Shown here piece after piece: positions 12,412 through 39,976 of a stretch of DNA of 64,000 nt (the stretch's first letter is position 1; every line of letters begins with the position of its first letter). The stretch is taken from NCBI GenBank assembly GCA_013433145.1, contig CM024188.1:10902345-10966344 (forward strand). Direction: 5' to 3'. The notes under the pieces are model-generated. The model ran no database searches, was not told the DNA's origin, and saw only the letters and a list, made by a program, of their open reading frames with translations. Made by a program: the position numbers and the translations under genes. The DNA is from Ascaris suum (Eukaryota; Nematoda; Chromadorea; Rhabditida; Ascarididae).

Positions 12412-14882
12412 CCTTCACGTATGCAATATCGGAACCAAACTCCCATAAAATCACCAAAAAAATTGCGTTAAACCAACTTTTTCCTCGTGAGATCACAAAA
12501 AAACTGAAAAGTTTTGCCGAATAGAGAATTTCCAAAAAAAAAAAAATTGGTACTGATATGTGCGTTCTAATGCGCAATATCGAAATATTTTCATTCAAAT
12601 CACACCATACACACGACATGTGCACACCTGATCGTGACACTTATCCACAGATGACACCTTTCTCAACGATTATTTACGGCACGTCGACAGGGCAGGATGG
12701 TCATCATTAACACAGGTCTATCGCCATTAACTTTTAATTAATTTTGAATGCAGAGTGCAAGCGTTGAACAAATAGAGCACAACCGAATTATGAGAACAGC
12801 CTCGTTCCGAAATGCAAACTACCGATACAATCAACGATCCTTCATGAAGGAACGCTCTAAATGCAATAACCACAGAAATTGAACTTCACACACTGCACAC
12901 AATGATAATTACTTGCGCCCGCTCGAAACCACTAAAATTCTTTTACTTGCAAATAAGACGATACCTAAGTGAAACCCTAGGTCTAATCCTACTGTAAAGA
13001 ACAGTTACTGTAAGCTTTAGAGAAGCATATCAGTTAGATGATGTGGAATAAACAGCATGATATTGAAGGATGGTTATAAAAACCAGAATAAAGCATATGA
13101 TAACAACTAGTTCCAACGAGTTTTTATTGCCACTTTTACTTGCATACAACTCGCATCACTCTCTGACGTAAGAGACGTCGTGATAAGGCTAAAAGAGGGA
13201 CAAAAGTTAAGACACCATAGCTTCGGTTCTTTATCGACCACCAACACAACAATATTTCATATGCTTGCAGCAAGTTTTAATTTCATATAAGCCTGGAATG
13301 TGCTCCATTACAGCATTTTATGGTATGCCGGTAAGTCCAATGGTTAAGACTGATGCACACGCTCACCTAAAGCTGTGTTGCCTTTCCGCACTGCGACACT
13401 TCCAGTTGACACACTTGTGGTGTGATGCTTTGCTATATAATACTCTTGTTTTCCCTCACTCAGCGATCGCATTCAGCGCACAACTGAACATCTCCAAAGG
13501 CTGAGGATAAAGCACCGATAGTAATTCATTCACTGTGGCTTATTTGATCACAGAACTTTATGAGTTGCACAGTTTTGACTAAAATCTTGTTTATTATTAA
13601 GCCTGATAGCACTGAAATATGTGCGTCATTTAAACAAAATTCTAGAAGAAAAAATAAATAAATAAAGAGAAAAAAACAGCACATATCTCCAACAAGAAAA
13701 ACCAAGTTCGAGCAAAACCTACATAACACCTCGCTATGGTTTAATTAAAACCACCACTACCATACGTTGTAGAAATATTTCTTAAAATGTAGATAAACGT
13801 ATTGATTCGTTCAAACAGAGTCACCTCAGCAATCTTCATCTGCAACCATTATTGCAATATGAAATGGATAACAAATCATCGCCTAGTATACCGCACTGAA
13901 TCAAATAATTGACGCCTAATTCGCATTACATCCACAAATATTATATTACTAGCAACACTGTGACCGATAATCGAGATTAAACGCACCCAAACTGCTTATA
14001 TATTCTTTCAGATTTACAGCAAACTTGCAGTAATATGAACCTTACTACATTAGGGGTAACATATACATAAGCGCTATTTAAATAATCCTCAATTCAATGC
14101 ATTCAGGTGAACTGAACGACAGTTACAGCCTAACAATAAAACGAGACTCAGAAGTCTCGAACAAAAACATGCAAATATACACATGACCACGGAGCATATA
14201 CGTCCGCAGTTTACGTTAAAATACGAACCAACAGGGGGCAGATATGACCCATGACACATGGAGATAGCTTAAATCCGGTCCCCATTAGGTTGAAGCCGAT
14301 CGCCCGACTAACAATAGGTTTAGTTCGCCTCCAAATCGCCATAAATTAGAGTCGGTTTCGAGTGCTGCCTCATTAAGCGCTCAATTTAACAAATTCCTTT
14401 GCGCCTACTCGAATGTTTCACGAGTACTGTTCTTAATTGCGAAATAAACTACAAAAAATGATTCATAATGAAAGAAATGGCGCAAAAAAAAAAAAGAGAG
14501 AGGATAAAATATGTTTCACCTTGATTTGGCTATATGTAATTCCACATACCAACGTCTTCCGTCTTCTTTTATATTCGATAATTAATTTCAGCACATCAAA
14601 TGAGAAGAATTCATATCAGTGAAATGATAAATTGAAAACGACAAAGTATTATTTGTTATTATGCTATGAATAAATTATTGCATAGAAGATTCTCTTTTAT
14701 TCAGTTAAAATCCGTCTATACTTCTCAAATTTGTGCTGCTATCTTTTCTTCCAATACTAAAATTTAGCATCAAATTTCAGCATCTCAATAAAACAATCGC
14801 TTTATTGACCTTATCAATGAAAACAAAAAATAGGGAAAAGTCCCATGTACAAACTCAACACAAACAAATTCGCAGTTATAGT

Positions 14883-14957
<75 letters not shown>

Positions 14958-15457
14958 AAAGCGCATTTTTTTACAACTAGAAAACCCGTGTAGATCAAAT
15001 GGTATATATAAATGGCTTTATAAGGTGTTAATCGTTAAACGTACCACTAAAATGATCCTATTGCAATAAGCAGTGAGCACATATCAGAGAGAAAAAATTG
15101 CGTGCCATAAAGAACAAAACAAAAACTAACGCAGCACGTGTACACAGTGCGAATGAAAAATACATTTAAACAGAGAGTTCATACAATGAGGGCAACACAA
15201 AAATGTCCTAGTAAAGATCCCCTTGGCTCGGCTAACTAAACTACCTGAATGAACAAAAAAGGCCTAACCCTACCTAATATCTAATCAACGCTTCGAAAGG
15301 GGATGGAATAGCACTAAACGATGAAAAGTTATCTTGTACAGAAAAATATATGCACGTGTATTCACTACAACCGTACAAAATTTTGTGCCTTCCGGTAAAC
15401 AGCAGATGTGCAATCAATGAACCGCTTGAAAAAGTTAAGTGCCAAAGCATGAATATT
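12412..15457. other. intergenic, TAK1 5' side to glutaredoxin 3' side
   Basis: Apart from the GA repeat at 14884-14954, I see no gene. It should contain the TAK1 promoter. Short frames at 13265-13504 (+) and 13526-13729 (-) have no exon signals or family resemblance. Confidence 0.6.
14884..14954. repeat. (GA)n microsatellite
   Basis: About 71 nt of perfect GA dinucleotide in the gap between the TAK1 start and the glutaredoxin 3' end; it creates a false Arg-Glu repeat frame. Confidence 0.97.
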
Positions 15458-17294
15458 TTATCTTGCTTTATTCTTTGCGAATTCAAAAGCATCACGGCAC
15501 TCATCGATTGCATCCTTTAAACGTCCTGCTACTCTCAGTGCGTTGAGTTCTGTGAAGCCACCGATGAAGTCGCCACAGATAAACACCTGTGGTACTGAGG
15601 TCTGACGCGTTACGTAAACTAGACCGTTCACATATTCTTGATAGAGTTCCGGAAAGCGCGACTGAAAATAAGCAATGAAAAATTGCTGAAGATGGCAGCT
15701 GCTAAGCAACAACGCCAAGCAGCCTTACACATTCTCATATTCTCATATGCGCGAAAAAAAAACTGAGCCATTTCGAAATAAACGATTTCTGAGCAATATT
15801 TACGGATTAAAAAAACGCTCATGAATAACCGCCTCAAAATCCATAATGAATGTTCGTCGAACTCGAACAACAAGAGGCGCTGCCTATGCTCTGGGAGACC
15901 TAAAAAGAGGGGGTGGCGAAAAGAAGAGGGGGATGTGGCAGATGACTGTAGCAAAATACTTGAAACATGTTGGGCAGTAGCTTGGCGCTCAAAACCATGC
16001 CAACTATTGCGCTTAAGAATCTCTTTTCTTGTAAACGTATGTTCACGGTGTTGTCAGTCAATCAAATAAAGCTGAGGTGAAGAGATGCACTTCGCCTTAA
16101 CGTCTTCAGTTTAGAAACTCCCACAATTGATATGCAACTCATAAGACTATGCGTAAGTGTTCGGTGCACAATAAAACAAAAGCAGCTATTTCAGCACCCA
16201 TAAAAAACTTTCACCCATCGAGGAGTAAAAACATGGCTTCCAGAAAAATGACTGCATAATTCGAAGCAAACTCTAACAAAAGATTATGCAAATAACAAAT
16301 CTAAAGTAATATTGCCCAATGACTCGGAAATGAAGCGCCATCAACTCGGTTCAACGCATTCATGTTGTGTGTCTATGTTCGCTTATTTCCATACCTCATT
16401 ATAGTTCATCCTTTCATTTATTGCCAGACAAGTTTAGAATAACGAAATTTTGCATAAATTATCCCAAACAACAAACATGAAAGCCAATCAATGAGCGTAG
16501 AGTTTTGCTCAAGTTCAATCCACAAAACGTTTAGTTAAGAGGGTTTACCCCATTAGTCTCATAATTGCAATCAATTGACGTAGAAAAACCGTGTGAAATT
16601 CACTCCGAGCCATTATTAGGCTCCAAATTTCTCGACAGGTATCCAAAACACTCCCTCAAATAACCTAATCTAGGTGGATGGACTTTTATTCACTCAGCCT
16701 GGAATGCATCGGAGCTGAATGGAAGCAGGAAACGAAGATTTGAACCGATATATCTTACAGGTACCGTGAACTGAATCTTATAATATGATAGCAAATTTTA
16801 CACCTATAACACCCATTTTTACACCTTACATCAATTAACAAGAGAAATTTCTCCCACCTTGATACCTCTAATAATTATTCTAACAACAAAGATCGAGATT
16901 TGAGTAGAAGGTGAAAATGCCTCAGGTGAGTAAAAAGGTAGATATTGCTTACTCAGATTTCAAGTTTTATACTCTTCGTCTTTTTGCTTACGAATTAAGT
17001 CTCTCGAATTGTTTCAAACTTCAATCGTCGATCAAAATGATATGAAAATTCATCATTATCATAAGGTGTTGAATTGCAAAAAAAAAAAAAAAAACAACGA
17101 AGAAATCCTTTACTTACATAAAATGCATCCAGGTCTTTCTCCTCATATTCTATTTTCTCTTCGGATAAAAGCGCCTTAGCTTTCGTGCAATATGAGCATG
17201 AAGATTTCGTATATATAACAACGGGATACTCTTTCACTTCATTTCTAATTTGTGAGTCGTTTACGCGTGTTGAAATCGATGAAAAATTACCCAT
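15458..17294 (-). CDS. glutaredoxin, CSYC active site, putative N-myristoylation
   Basis: Two-exon dithiol glutaredoxin of 126 aa that should reduce disulfides and glutathionylated proteins with glutathione. Exon 1 is 17118-17294 (ATG at 17294) and ends at a perfect GTAAGT donor; exon 2 is 15458-15661, preceded by TTTTCAG and ending in TAA. The join is phase 0. Visible motifs: YTKSSCSYC with the active-site Cys at 33 and 36, TSVP cis-proline loop (80-83), and CGDFIGGFTEL with the GG glutathione-binding motif (~93-94). Length is normal for a single-domain glutaredoxin. The protein starts MGNFSS, which fits the N-myristoylation consensus (Gly2, Ser6), so a membrane-tethered form is possible. 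CSYC, rather than CPYC, is the form seen in mammalian GLRX2, where it permits an iron-sulfur bridged dimer; whether that holds here is inference. An extra Cys (88) precedes the GG motif. A TTTTTCAG acceptor lies 9 nt before the ATG. Confidence 0.93.
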
Positions 17295-17303
17295 CGAAAA
17301 TGG

Positions 17304-17313
17304 CTGAAAAACG
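17304..17313 (-). other. candidate spliced-leader acceptor of the glutaredoxin gene
   Basis: CGTTTTTCAG on the minus strand lies 9 nt upstream of the glutaredoxin ATG. It matches the nematode TTTTCAG 3' splice consensus, and no upstream coding exon is needed, so spliced-leader addition is the simplest reading. A 5' UTR intron would look the same. Confidence 0.55.
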
Positions 17314-18954
17314 ATGTATCAATGAATTACAAATATTTCAATCAGAAAACATCGAAAATGCTCAGAAAAGATTTCAAAAAAAAACTTCACCGATTAGCGC
17401 CATCGTTAACTTCGATAACCAACAATTTATCAAAACAACAGCAATTCTGCACTTTCGTATTCCGATGATATATAAGAAATGAAAATAAGCCACAAATTAT
17501 GATCGGCTGGTGCGCCAACATAGCTACCTTTCCCGATCATATAACGACTCTTACCTACAATACGTCAGGTTTGTCATCGATGTGGGACGGACGAGATGAA
17601 GGACGGGGTTAACCGAAGACGCGTTGAGGTCAGAGTTGCTTTCATTAGGTCAAAAAGGGAAGGAAAAATTTGACGCTTTTAGAGCTCTCCCGTTCATATA
17701 GAAAATCATAACAGAATTTTCTTCCTTATTACTACGACTTCCATTTCAGTGGCTTAAAATGCAAATTTCACAAGTAACCAACACTCCCGCCTCCTCCTTT
17801 TGTAGGTTCATCACAACATCCACTTAATCAATGGTTTTCTCTCTCCCCGTCTCTTCTTCCGCAAAAATTTGCATATTACTATATCAGCTAATTACGAAAG
17901 TTTCTCTTTTCCAAACACATGAGAACGCGAGTATAAGCCTAAATTATGATGAAAATATTAAAAATAAAGATGCGAGAGTGAGAAAATTAGTTTGCAATTT
18001 TGCATCAGATAGAATAGAAGTGTTAGAGGATTGGCACACCGCTAAAAAAAAGACAATTTACTGATAAGGTGAAGGGAGGGCAAAATGTGCAATCCGCTGA
18101 GTTTTTGCTCTCTTCTTAAGCGACAATTCGCAATGTCGGACGCAGATATGTGGACTCTTTCTAAAGCAAAATGAACAGTGGAACATTTTCAAAAACTGGA
18201 ATCCGCGAAAGATGGACAACCGTGGAAGTGGATTCTATTCCTATTTGGAGTTCCTTCTAGAAACCTCGATGGCTATACTAAAATTCGATATTTCCTGGCG
18301 TGCAAATTTACCCATTTTTAGTAACTTATTACCTCCAAACCGTTGAAATTTGGATTTTTCCTTAAAAGAATTCTACGACGACAATTTGACTAGTGGAAAG
18401 TTTTTAATTAATAAACAACCTTTTCTATTACTGTTGAGCCGAACAGCATGGTTGTTATTATTAGCAAGATAATAACGAAACGAATATGCAACCGCTGGTG
18501 ACTTATCGTGGAATCTCATATTTGCTCCGGAAATCCGGTAAGCCCGAGCTCTAGCAAGACCCGAACACTAGCAATAGACGGAAATGAGTAACAAACCACA
18601 GACGGATCGCAAGCGGTTGCTTGCAGTGTTTTAAATTTTGGTGCTCATTCAGAAGTACATAGTAGTAACTGTACATCACCGGAATGAAAAATACCTTCGA
18701 AAATTTGATTTTATTATCAGAGGGCTTTTTATCCGAACGTTTATGCTTGAATAAGCTAAACACAAGCATTGCCATTTGATACAACAATTAAAAGTATTCA
18801 ATTATCCCCCTCCCCTACCGCTCAAGAAAAGCCTTACCTCACTTATGTCACACCCCTCTTACCCACTTCCTGACTCGACGAAATTTTCTTGGAAACTCCT
18901 CATGCTTACAAGTGCAACAAGTGCAGTGCTACAGCATTTTAATTTTCCGTGTGG

Positions 18955-19118
18955 GAGCGCCGGCTAAAACGTTCGGCATTCGAAGCTCTACCGCGTCAAC
19001 TTTTATTAGCCGAAATGCAACGCACAAGGTGATACCGGAGGACGTGGAAGTGCTGAAGGTGCGGATGGGTAAACAAGCACAACGAAGAGGTGTTATACTA
19101 CAACTGCATCGACGATAA
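18955..19118 (+). pseudogene. possible transposase helix-turn-helix fragment
   Basis: A plus-strand frame reads AKTFGIRSSTASTFISRN, which resembles the helix-turn-helix of Tc1/mariner or pogo-type transposases, followed by a basic stretch. Nothing that looks like a DDE catalytic domain follows. The segment is GC-richer than its surroundings and lies upstream of the glutaredoxin gene. This is a resemblance only. Confidence 0.22.
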
Positions 19119-19476
19119 CGGTCGGGCACGTATGCTATACGCTCGGAAGTAGTCGCCGTGGCGGAGCACAACTTGCCATCTCAAACATTTCCATGCTTTG
19201 ACAATTCCTTAAAACGAATTACTAGCTGCGATATCAACCCAGGAAACTCATTTAGTTCATCGTCGAGCTTCGGCTGATCAAGCAATCGATCATTTTTGTG
19301 ATCGCAATCAAATTACTCATAATTAAAATAAAGCGGTTTTAATATGAAATAAATCATTTCTTTTTGTCAAAAAAACAAAAAAAAAACTTTTTTTTTCTTC
19401 ACATATATTTAAAATAAGATTGAAAAATATGTTCAAATATCCCTATCCGGAAATATCTTTCGCTGAAAACAGTTTA

Positions 19477-19507
19477 CCTGAGTATAACTTACCTGAGTAT
19501 AACTCAG
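19477..19507. repeat. tandem duplication, two units of about 15 bp
   Basis: ACCTGAGTATAACTT is followed directly by a second copy, in the gap upstream of the glutaredoxin gene. Confidence 0.85.
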
Positions 19508-22500
19508 ATGGGAGAATTATTGTCGCTAATAAAAGAAATCCTTAAAAAAAACGATTACTAACCAAATAATGAACACATTCCACAATTAAAGTTAAAGTTT
19601 TTGAAGTTCATTCACACTTAAGTGATATTGAAAGAGTTTCCACGAACATACAACATTCCCGGAAACAACGCCACAAAAATCGGTCACTCCAAAATGGACG
19701 ATTTTCAAACACACAGAAAAAAAAAAATAAATAAAGCACTCAATGAACGAAGAAGATGAAATATCTAATGATGATTAAAAACTGTGCTTTTATTATTGAA
19801 GTCCTCGATTGAGGATTTTCTTAATCCACTAAGACTTTCATCGTATTTTGCTTGACAACGATTGTGTTGGTTGTTTTGCTGAACTCTTTCAGAGATTTTT
19901 ATCGCTGCATATTTGAATATAAAGTGTCATCTAGCAAACCTCTAAGCAATCAACAATCTACGAGCTTGGCTAAATGCATCTGAATGGCGTTTTTTTTTTT
20001 TTGCTCATTAAGAACGGAAAATACACAGACTCTTTCATTGTGTGTATCCTTTCAGTAAAACGATTTCACTTCCTCTAAAAGTTACAACGCTCACTCGTAT
20101 TCACTTAATAAACGTCGTTTTACGTGGGATCTAACCATGATGTGAGCGTCTATGTGCATATTCAAATTTGTATACTAGTGGAGTCAGTACAATATAAGTG
20201 CCCACAAGTCGTAGTGATACTAGCCCTAATAAAGCGGGTACGCTTTCGTAGCATATTTCTTGGCTACACGTTAATATGCCAAATAAAGAAGGGATGTTTT
20301 TTTTATCGAAGTGAGCACCTCATCTATGGCCTATTCGCAAATGAAAACCAAGCAAGAGGACATTTGCTTCGTACGACCTCGGAATATACATCAACAAGAA
20401 GCTTAAAAGCACAGGTATTTAAAAGAGACGTTAAATTCTCTTATGCGTAATTCTCTTTATGGGCCATTCGATGCTAAGAACTTCAAAAAGAGGGTTGAAA
20501 AATCAACATCGTACAGCTTCTCTCCATTTATATCCCATGATGGTGTATGAGTACTCGAATTAACTCACTAAAGAGACAAGCTTTTTTTTTTTATTCTCGT
20601 GAAAATAGCATCCATCCTCTTGACCGCTATCATTAATTCTCCGACGAACAAATGATTCACTACCCCATTTCCTTCAGCCAAAAATAGCGAACACCAGGTG
20701 GACTATTCTATAGACAAAGCGTAAAACTTGGAAGGTTTTCTTGTGTATTATATACGTGTCATAAGTGACAGTCGTCTGATTTTACTCAATATTCGGCTTC
20801 TGTTTCAATTTTCAAGCTTTCTTTTATGTAGGCCAAGACTTATACACTTTAAGGTTTTCCAAGGTTCATATTCAAATGATTCAAGTGAACCAAGATTCAG
20901 ATATAAGCCAAAGAGCCTTCCAAGCTCATTAATCCTGAAAAAAATTTCCTGTCAGTTTTCCTCGCCAACCGAAGCGCATTTGATTGTAGGTTAAAAACAG
21001 CGATCCGTTGAGCACATTCTTCAAACGGCTCAATAGGCATTCCAATGATCCATCAATACCGCGACCGTTACAATCGTCTATTGTGAGAGATGCAAAGATT
21101 AGCCTCTTACTGAGATTCTTACATGAGAATGCCGCTCTCTACATGTTTCAAGGTAAATTTTGCCCAACGTCGTCATTCCAATAAGCCAGCATACTAACCG
21201 GCTGAATATAGCTCAGAGGATAAAAAAGCGAAGCATTCGAACAATCTGAACGTGCACACTCTGGGTGAAAGCAATACTTACAACCTTCTCCCACCTTGCT
21301 GCCTAATCGGACGCCGTTGGAGGGTGCACAAAACCTCGAAGAAAGCCACAATCTCTAGTAGCGGATATATAAGAATCCCAAAAAGTCCGTTTCGAAACCA
21401 TCAGATCAAGTCCGATCGAATAAGCATAATCGTAATCAAGGCATCCGAAAAAAAGGTCAAGAAGCTGTACCCAAGAGTTACATCACACAGGATAGGTCAT
21501 CACTCGTTCTTCTTGCAGTTTAACGCTCTGTCGTCTCCCTCTTTTGCTTTTCTTATTTTCGTACAGCTTCTCGTAGATTTCCACGTTTTGCATTTGACTG
21601 TCTTTCTCAACCCTTCTCCGCCCTTCAGCTGGGGAATCACAGAGAGCGGGGCTGACAAATCCGGTCTAAGGATGCAACAAATCGAAAATACACCATTCAA
21701 CAAAGAAAAATAATGATTGACCCATAATTTACTTCCCTCTGAAGCATAAACTTTTAAGCAACGTATAAAAATAAAGTGCATCTAAAGCAAAACACACCAC
21801 GCAACAAACAATTGCTCTCCATGAAATAGAACTCCTTGATGCGGCCAAGTTGTGCATCGAAGCGTTCACATAGCCCATGAATGGCTCTCCACATCCCTCT
21901 CCCTCTCTCTCAACACATTCAAAACTTCATCGATACATAGACTAATTTCTTGGTACAATTATTTGAGATCATCAACACTCATTCGGTTTTTATCCCTTTT
22001 CGCTTTTAAAAAATTCGCCATCAACAAATACAAAAGACCACCATGCTTGACGAGTATTCTTCCTTTGTGGGAAAATCTGCTGCTATATTCCTTCATAATT
22101 TTCTTCCCTTCACAAAAAATAACGACTCATCGTTTAAAACTACGCACTATCAAGTGGACGAATCTACCCACTACCCGACTAATCAGTGCAGGCAATTACC
22201 TCCGTATGGAATATCTCTTACCTGCTAATATAATTTGCCTGAGGACACAGTTTGTGAATGTGCCTCGTTGGCGAGTTTGCATCAACCTTATAAAACTATC
22301 TTTGAGTACTTGTGCTCTTTTTAGCGTACCTACAAATGTTTGCCTAAATTATTCCACAAATAAATATTGGAAAGAGCACTGAACACGACTGCATCTATCT
22401 GGGAATAGAAGCTTCAGTTGTATTCAACACCGTGCCAATTTCCCCCTCCAACACGTTTGCATACTTGCAATAAACTCGATTCAATGAATACGCATGCCAC

Positions 22501-24517
22501 ATTCTCTGCTTGTAAGCCCACAGGCTTCTAGGATGCGGAACGTTCAAAAGAACGTCTGCCTGAAAGGAAGAGGGACTCATGAGGAAAAGAGGAAGCAGAC
22601 ATGCACCGCTCACAAATTTCGACATGCCACTGTTTTTAAAGATAAAACGTATAGATGGGAGAGGGGAGGGAGGGGGGGGGGGGAAGGGCGGCACATATTC
22701 TACGAATCCTGGGAAAGAGACTCGTATTCGGCGAAATCTTCAATTGTTCAGACGTTCTTGCCTCCGGATGCTTTGATAATTTCTCACACTGTTGGAATGT
22801 CAGATAATAGAGTCGGCCTGTGGCAGTGCAAGGTGGATGATAGAGGGGATTGCACTCAAGGTTTTTTTCATATACTGTTGTACGAGATCGACATCACTGA
22901 AATATTGGTCAGCTGAATGCTTACAAGCAGAGATGAACCTGCAACGAAGCCTTGAGGTGTGACCTGTCGCAGTAATATCCCTCAACAACATTCACCGTAA
23001 TAACGAAACAACAACAATCAAGAATGAATGAGCTGCCAGTGGCAACAGCGGCGAATATCATCAAACAATCACGGCCAACTGAACAGGATTCGATAAATAA
23101 TGCGCAAAGCGGAATATTATAAAAACATCTCGAACAATATGTCCGCTAAATCGGTTTCACTCTTCACTTCCCCTTCCGATCCAATCAACGCCTCACTCAG
23201 TTAAACAATAGAGGCGTCTTAAACGAATCCAAAAAAAAAACTGAAATCAGTGAAAGTGCGGACATGATGAACGAAATTCAGATTGCAAAAAATTTACGTA
23301 ATCATCTTAATTTCTTCGATAAATCCCCGCGATCAAATGAGTAAATATTAGAAACAACCAAACGAAGATGACGGTGATAATTTTTTAGCAGCTCGGTCCC
23401 ATAAAACGCTAACCACCCATTCATAGAGCAAAGCTAATAAAACAGGTAAAAAGCCGAGCTGCTCGAGTGCAGCCCAATAAAATACGATCAAAAGTTGGAA
23501 GAAAAATTGAAAGAAATCAACAGCTAATAAAAGAAACGATAGAACAAAACCGCAAAAAAAAAAAGCATACAGCAATTATTAGTTGCTAATGGCTTGAGGT
23601 TATAGTATGGCAAAGAAGAGTAATAACTGTTGCCCAATGAATGAGGCCGATAGGTGGATAGTTGAAAGCCGCAATTGAAGAAACATTTCAACTCCCAAAT
23701 TCAATACATTCATATCCGGTTTCTTGTTTTATGATTTATTCCGATGCATAGAAATTTTTTTTTTTTGGGGGTTTATAATTCACAACCAAATAACATTTCC
23801 AGACTGCAATTTCTATTAAACGAAAATAAAACTTTTTTTCCAGCTTAAACGCCTGACACAACACACTGTAACCAGCATTTAAAAGCTACCCCTAGGCTTG
23901 CCGCAAAAGCTGTATGGGCAGATTGTTCAAAACAACTGCTAAAGGTACTTGGGAGAGCAAATGCGATTGCAAAATCGATAACGATCTATTATAAAAAATA
24001 CATTGGTGCTTGTAAAATCAAACCAATTTCACCTTCAAACTTTCCTCGTTGGAGAATATAGTCGTTTAATCAGGGGAAATTCGACAACTAAATCTCACCC
24101 TTTGAAACTCGACGCCTTCAGAAACCTCTAGGATTACCCGTCTCAACGATCCTTTATGTGTAGAAAAAAATCCTCCCTCGATATAGTTTAACTGGCATTC
24201 TCAAGCAGATGCTTTCTGCTTACCTTAAATACTGTGTCACCTACTAGTAAGCCGACGTCACAAATCAAACCGAGATGTTCCCAGTGAGTGGTATCAACAG
24301 ACGTGAACAAAAAGGGGTGCAAGTTTTCAGCTTATTTCTTCTCGAAAATCATTACTAAACATGCACAACGTACTCGTACCCCGCTCAATGATAAACGCAC
24401 AATTCAGCACCCATTCTTTAAGACGCAAAGAGAACGTTTCTCCTCCACTCTCTGAATTGTGACCATCTTTACCAACTCCCTCAACTCACATAAAGTGCCG
24501 TTATTCATAAAGAACTA

Positions 24518-38016
<13,499 letters not shown>

Positions 38017-38019
38017 TTC

Positions 38020-38028
38020 CTTTAAAAA
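38020..38028 (-). other. splice acceptor immediately before the uri-1 start
   Basis: TTTTTTAAAG on the minus strand is followed by GAA and then ATG, the start used for uri-1. It may be a spliced-leader acceptor giving a 3-nt leader, or an ordinary acceptor joined to a missed first coding exon. Confidence 0.4.
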
Positions 38029-39839
38029 ACGTGAAGCGTCGAAATTAGAGAAGCGAAATAGAAAAATCCGAGAAGAAGAAAGGAAGATGCGTCTCCACTG
38101 AGAAGCGATCAGCTAATGGCTAAACTTCTTATATTCCATTATCAGCTCCTTCGATCATTTGAGTATTTGCAGATTTCAGATGCGAAAGGCAATAAGAGTG
38201 CAGAATGACCTTTCTGAATAGCAAAATAGATAAACTATCTCTGGATTTTATAACGTTGCTAGAAGCAAACAACGTGAAGGTGAGGGACGGTTCGAATTAT
38301 CGTAGTAGCAATACTCCAGGATAAAGATCTCAATGGCAGATTCAGATTCCCAGAAAGTTTTCCATGCTTTTGATAATCCGATACCACAGAACATTTTGAA
38401 GACCTCACAAATACAACTACATTTTCAGTTCAACAACCGACTTTCAAAAAATTATTGTAAGAACTTATTACTGCGGCACTCAAAGATAAGAAAATGAGAA
38501 AATCTCGAAAGAAGATGAAGGGGTGAAGTACCCAAATGCATCGCGAATCTACTTATTGCCCAAAATGTTCCACAATACGAAATATTCATGGAACACCACC
38601 GAAATGACAATATTATTCGCTTTCAATTAATTTGTGCAATTGGGGTCTACTTAAAATAAAGCAATCTAACAACACTAAAGAGCTTTAATAAACGGAAATG
38701 AAACGAACATTATCAATAGCCTTTTGGAAATAATTTAATCGCGAGGCATCCGTTGATAGATCGCAATTTAGAAGGCTCTCCACTGTGTCCACCATCTACA
38801 ATATAGAACGTTTGTACATAAAAGTATGAACAGCTTATTAATCTATGATCCCAAAATAACTACGATTTGGGTTGAATCGGCCCTAAGGTAGCTATATTCG
38901 AGATCCGATTTAACTCAGCCTCCATATCAATGTACATTCAGAATATGATCGCAGCGATGGCGGTGGTACAGAAGGAGGTAATTCGATAGCCATGAACCCA
39001 ACACTCAGAAACGCTGTGGGTACGCACAACGTATAAGTTAAATCACCGAAACAACTTGCACGATCAAGATTAAAGGGTAAACACTCATTTTAGTCCTACC
39101 GAATAGACGCTTGTGTTAGAAATCCTCTCATAACTCTCCCGGGGTTCAATTTGATGGATGCGGCACTCAGTCCTCCGACCCAGAATTCAATGCTGTTCCG
39201 AACGATATGTAACACTTTTGAGTAGGTAAAAAATACCGCGGATATTTTAGGACTTTTCCCACGAAATACGGCAATTAGATTACAGTGAAGTTTTTGCTGT
39301 GCGTGAGATATGTTAGAACAACTAGAGAAAATCTGCCGAACCGACGAGCCATAACTGCTGCTGGTGACGAGGACGTTTGCAGTGGTGAAGTCAATTTCTA
39401 GAGCGCTAGGACGTCCAATCAGGATTGGGATACCACGAGTGTTCTGGTGTGATCCCGTTGGACCACAACCCCCTTGCAGGTGGCCAGCGCTCTTCGGTTG
39501 CTGTTCTACTTGACTGTTGATTTCTGTTGCTCGTCCTCCTTTCTTTGCCTGGTGTTATTCCGTGGCACAGAAGCAGTGAGAATGCTGGACTGCTTCGGCA
39601 ACAGAGAACTTTTGATTCAGGCAAAGATATTACTGAATGGCGTATAACTGTTAGCTGTATAATCGTGCGATATCAGAACGAACACTGATTGCGTGGTATG
39701 CAGAAAATGCTAGTAATAGGGCAGAATGTGGACTGGCGAACGAATGAAACCCACAATCCGCTTAGGTTCGAAGCTGCGATGTTCGGCCTTCGGGCGACTG
39801 CCCCAATCTGCTTAGTTATTATCGAAGGAAAAACAACTT

Positions 39840-39976
39840 TCATGAAAGGTGCGAGGAGGCGAAGGACTTTTAACCACAAGTTGAAGCTTTAATCGGCTCA
39901 TGAAAGGTGCGAGGAGGCGAAACGAAACAGCCTGTACCGACCATTTTCCCGCAATCGTGGGACTTTTTAACCACAA
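39840..39976. repeat. imperfect direct repeat of about 45 bp
   Basis: TCATGAAAGGTGCGAGGAGG occurs at about 39839 and 39899. Each copy is followed by GACTTT(T)TAACCACAA, at about 39865 and 39960; the second copy carries a 35-nt insertion between the two blocks. This may be a remnant of a mobile element. Confidence 0.8.

Larger units (their letters stand above)
17295..24517. other. intergenic, 7.2 kb upstream of the glutaredoxin gene
   Basis: Contains the tentative transposase-like fragment near 19000, a small tandem repeat at 19477, a C/T-rich segment near 17790-17850 and a G run at about 22672-22683. Frames of 108, 153 and 176 codons (20124, 21252, 21852) lack codon-like composition or splice support. 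No gene called. Confidence 0.55.

Noticed and set aside
14733..14993. Plus-strand frame with an Arg-Glu repeat
   Set aside because: Translation of the (GA)n microsatellite only.
21852..22382. 176-codon plus-strand frame, the longest open frame in the window
   Set aside because: Serine/leucine/asparagine-rich with no recognisable domain, no splice or promoter signal and overlapping frames of similar quality; best explained as chance.
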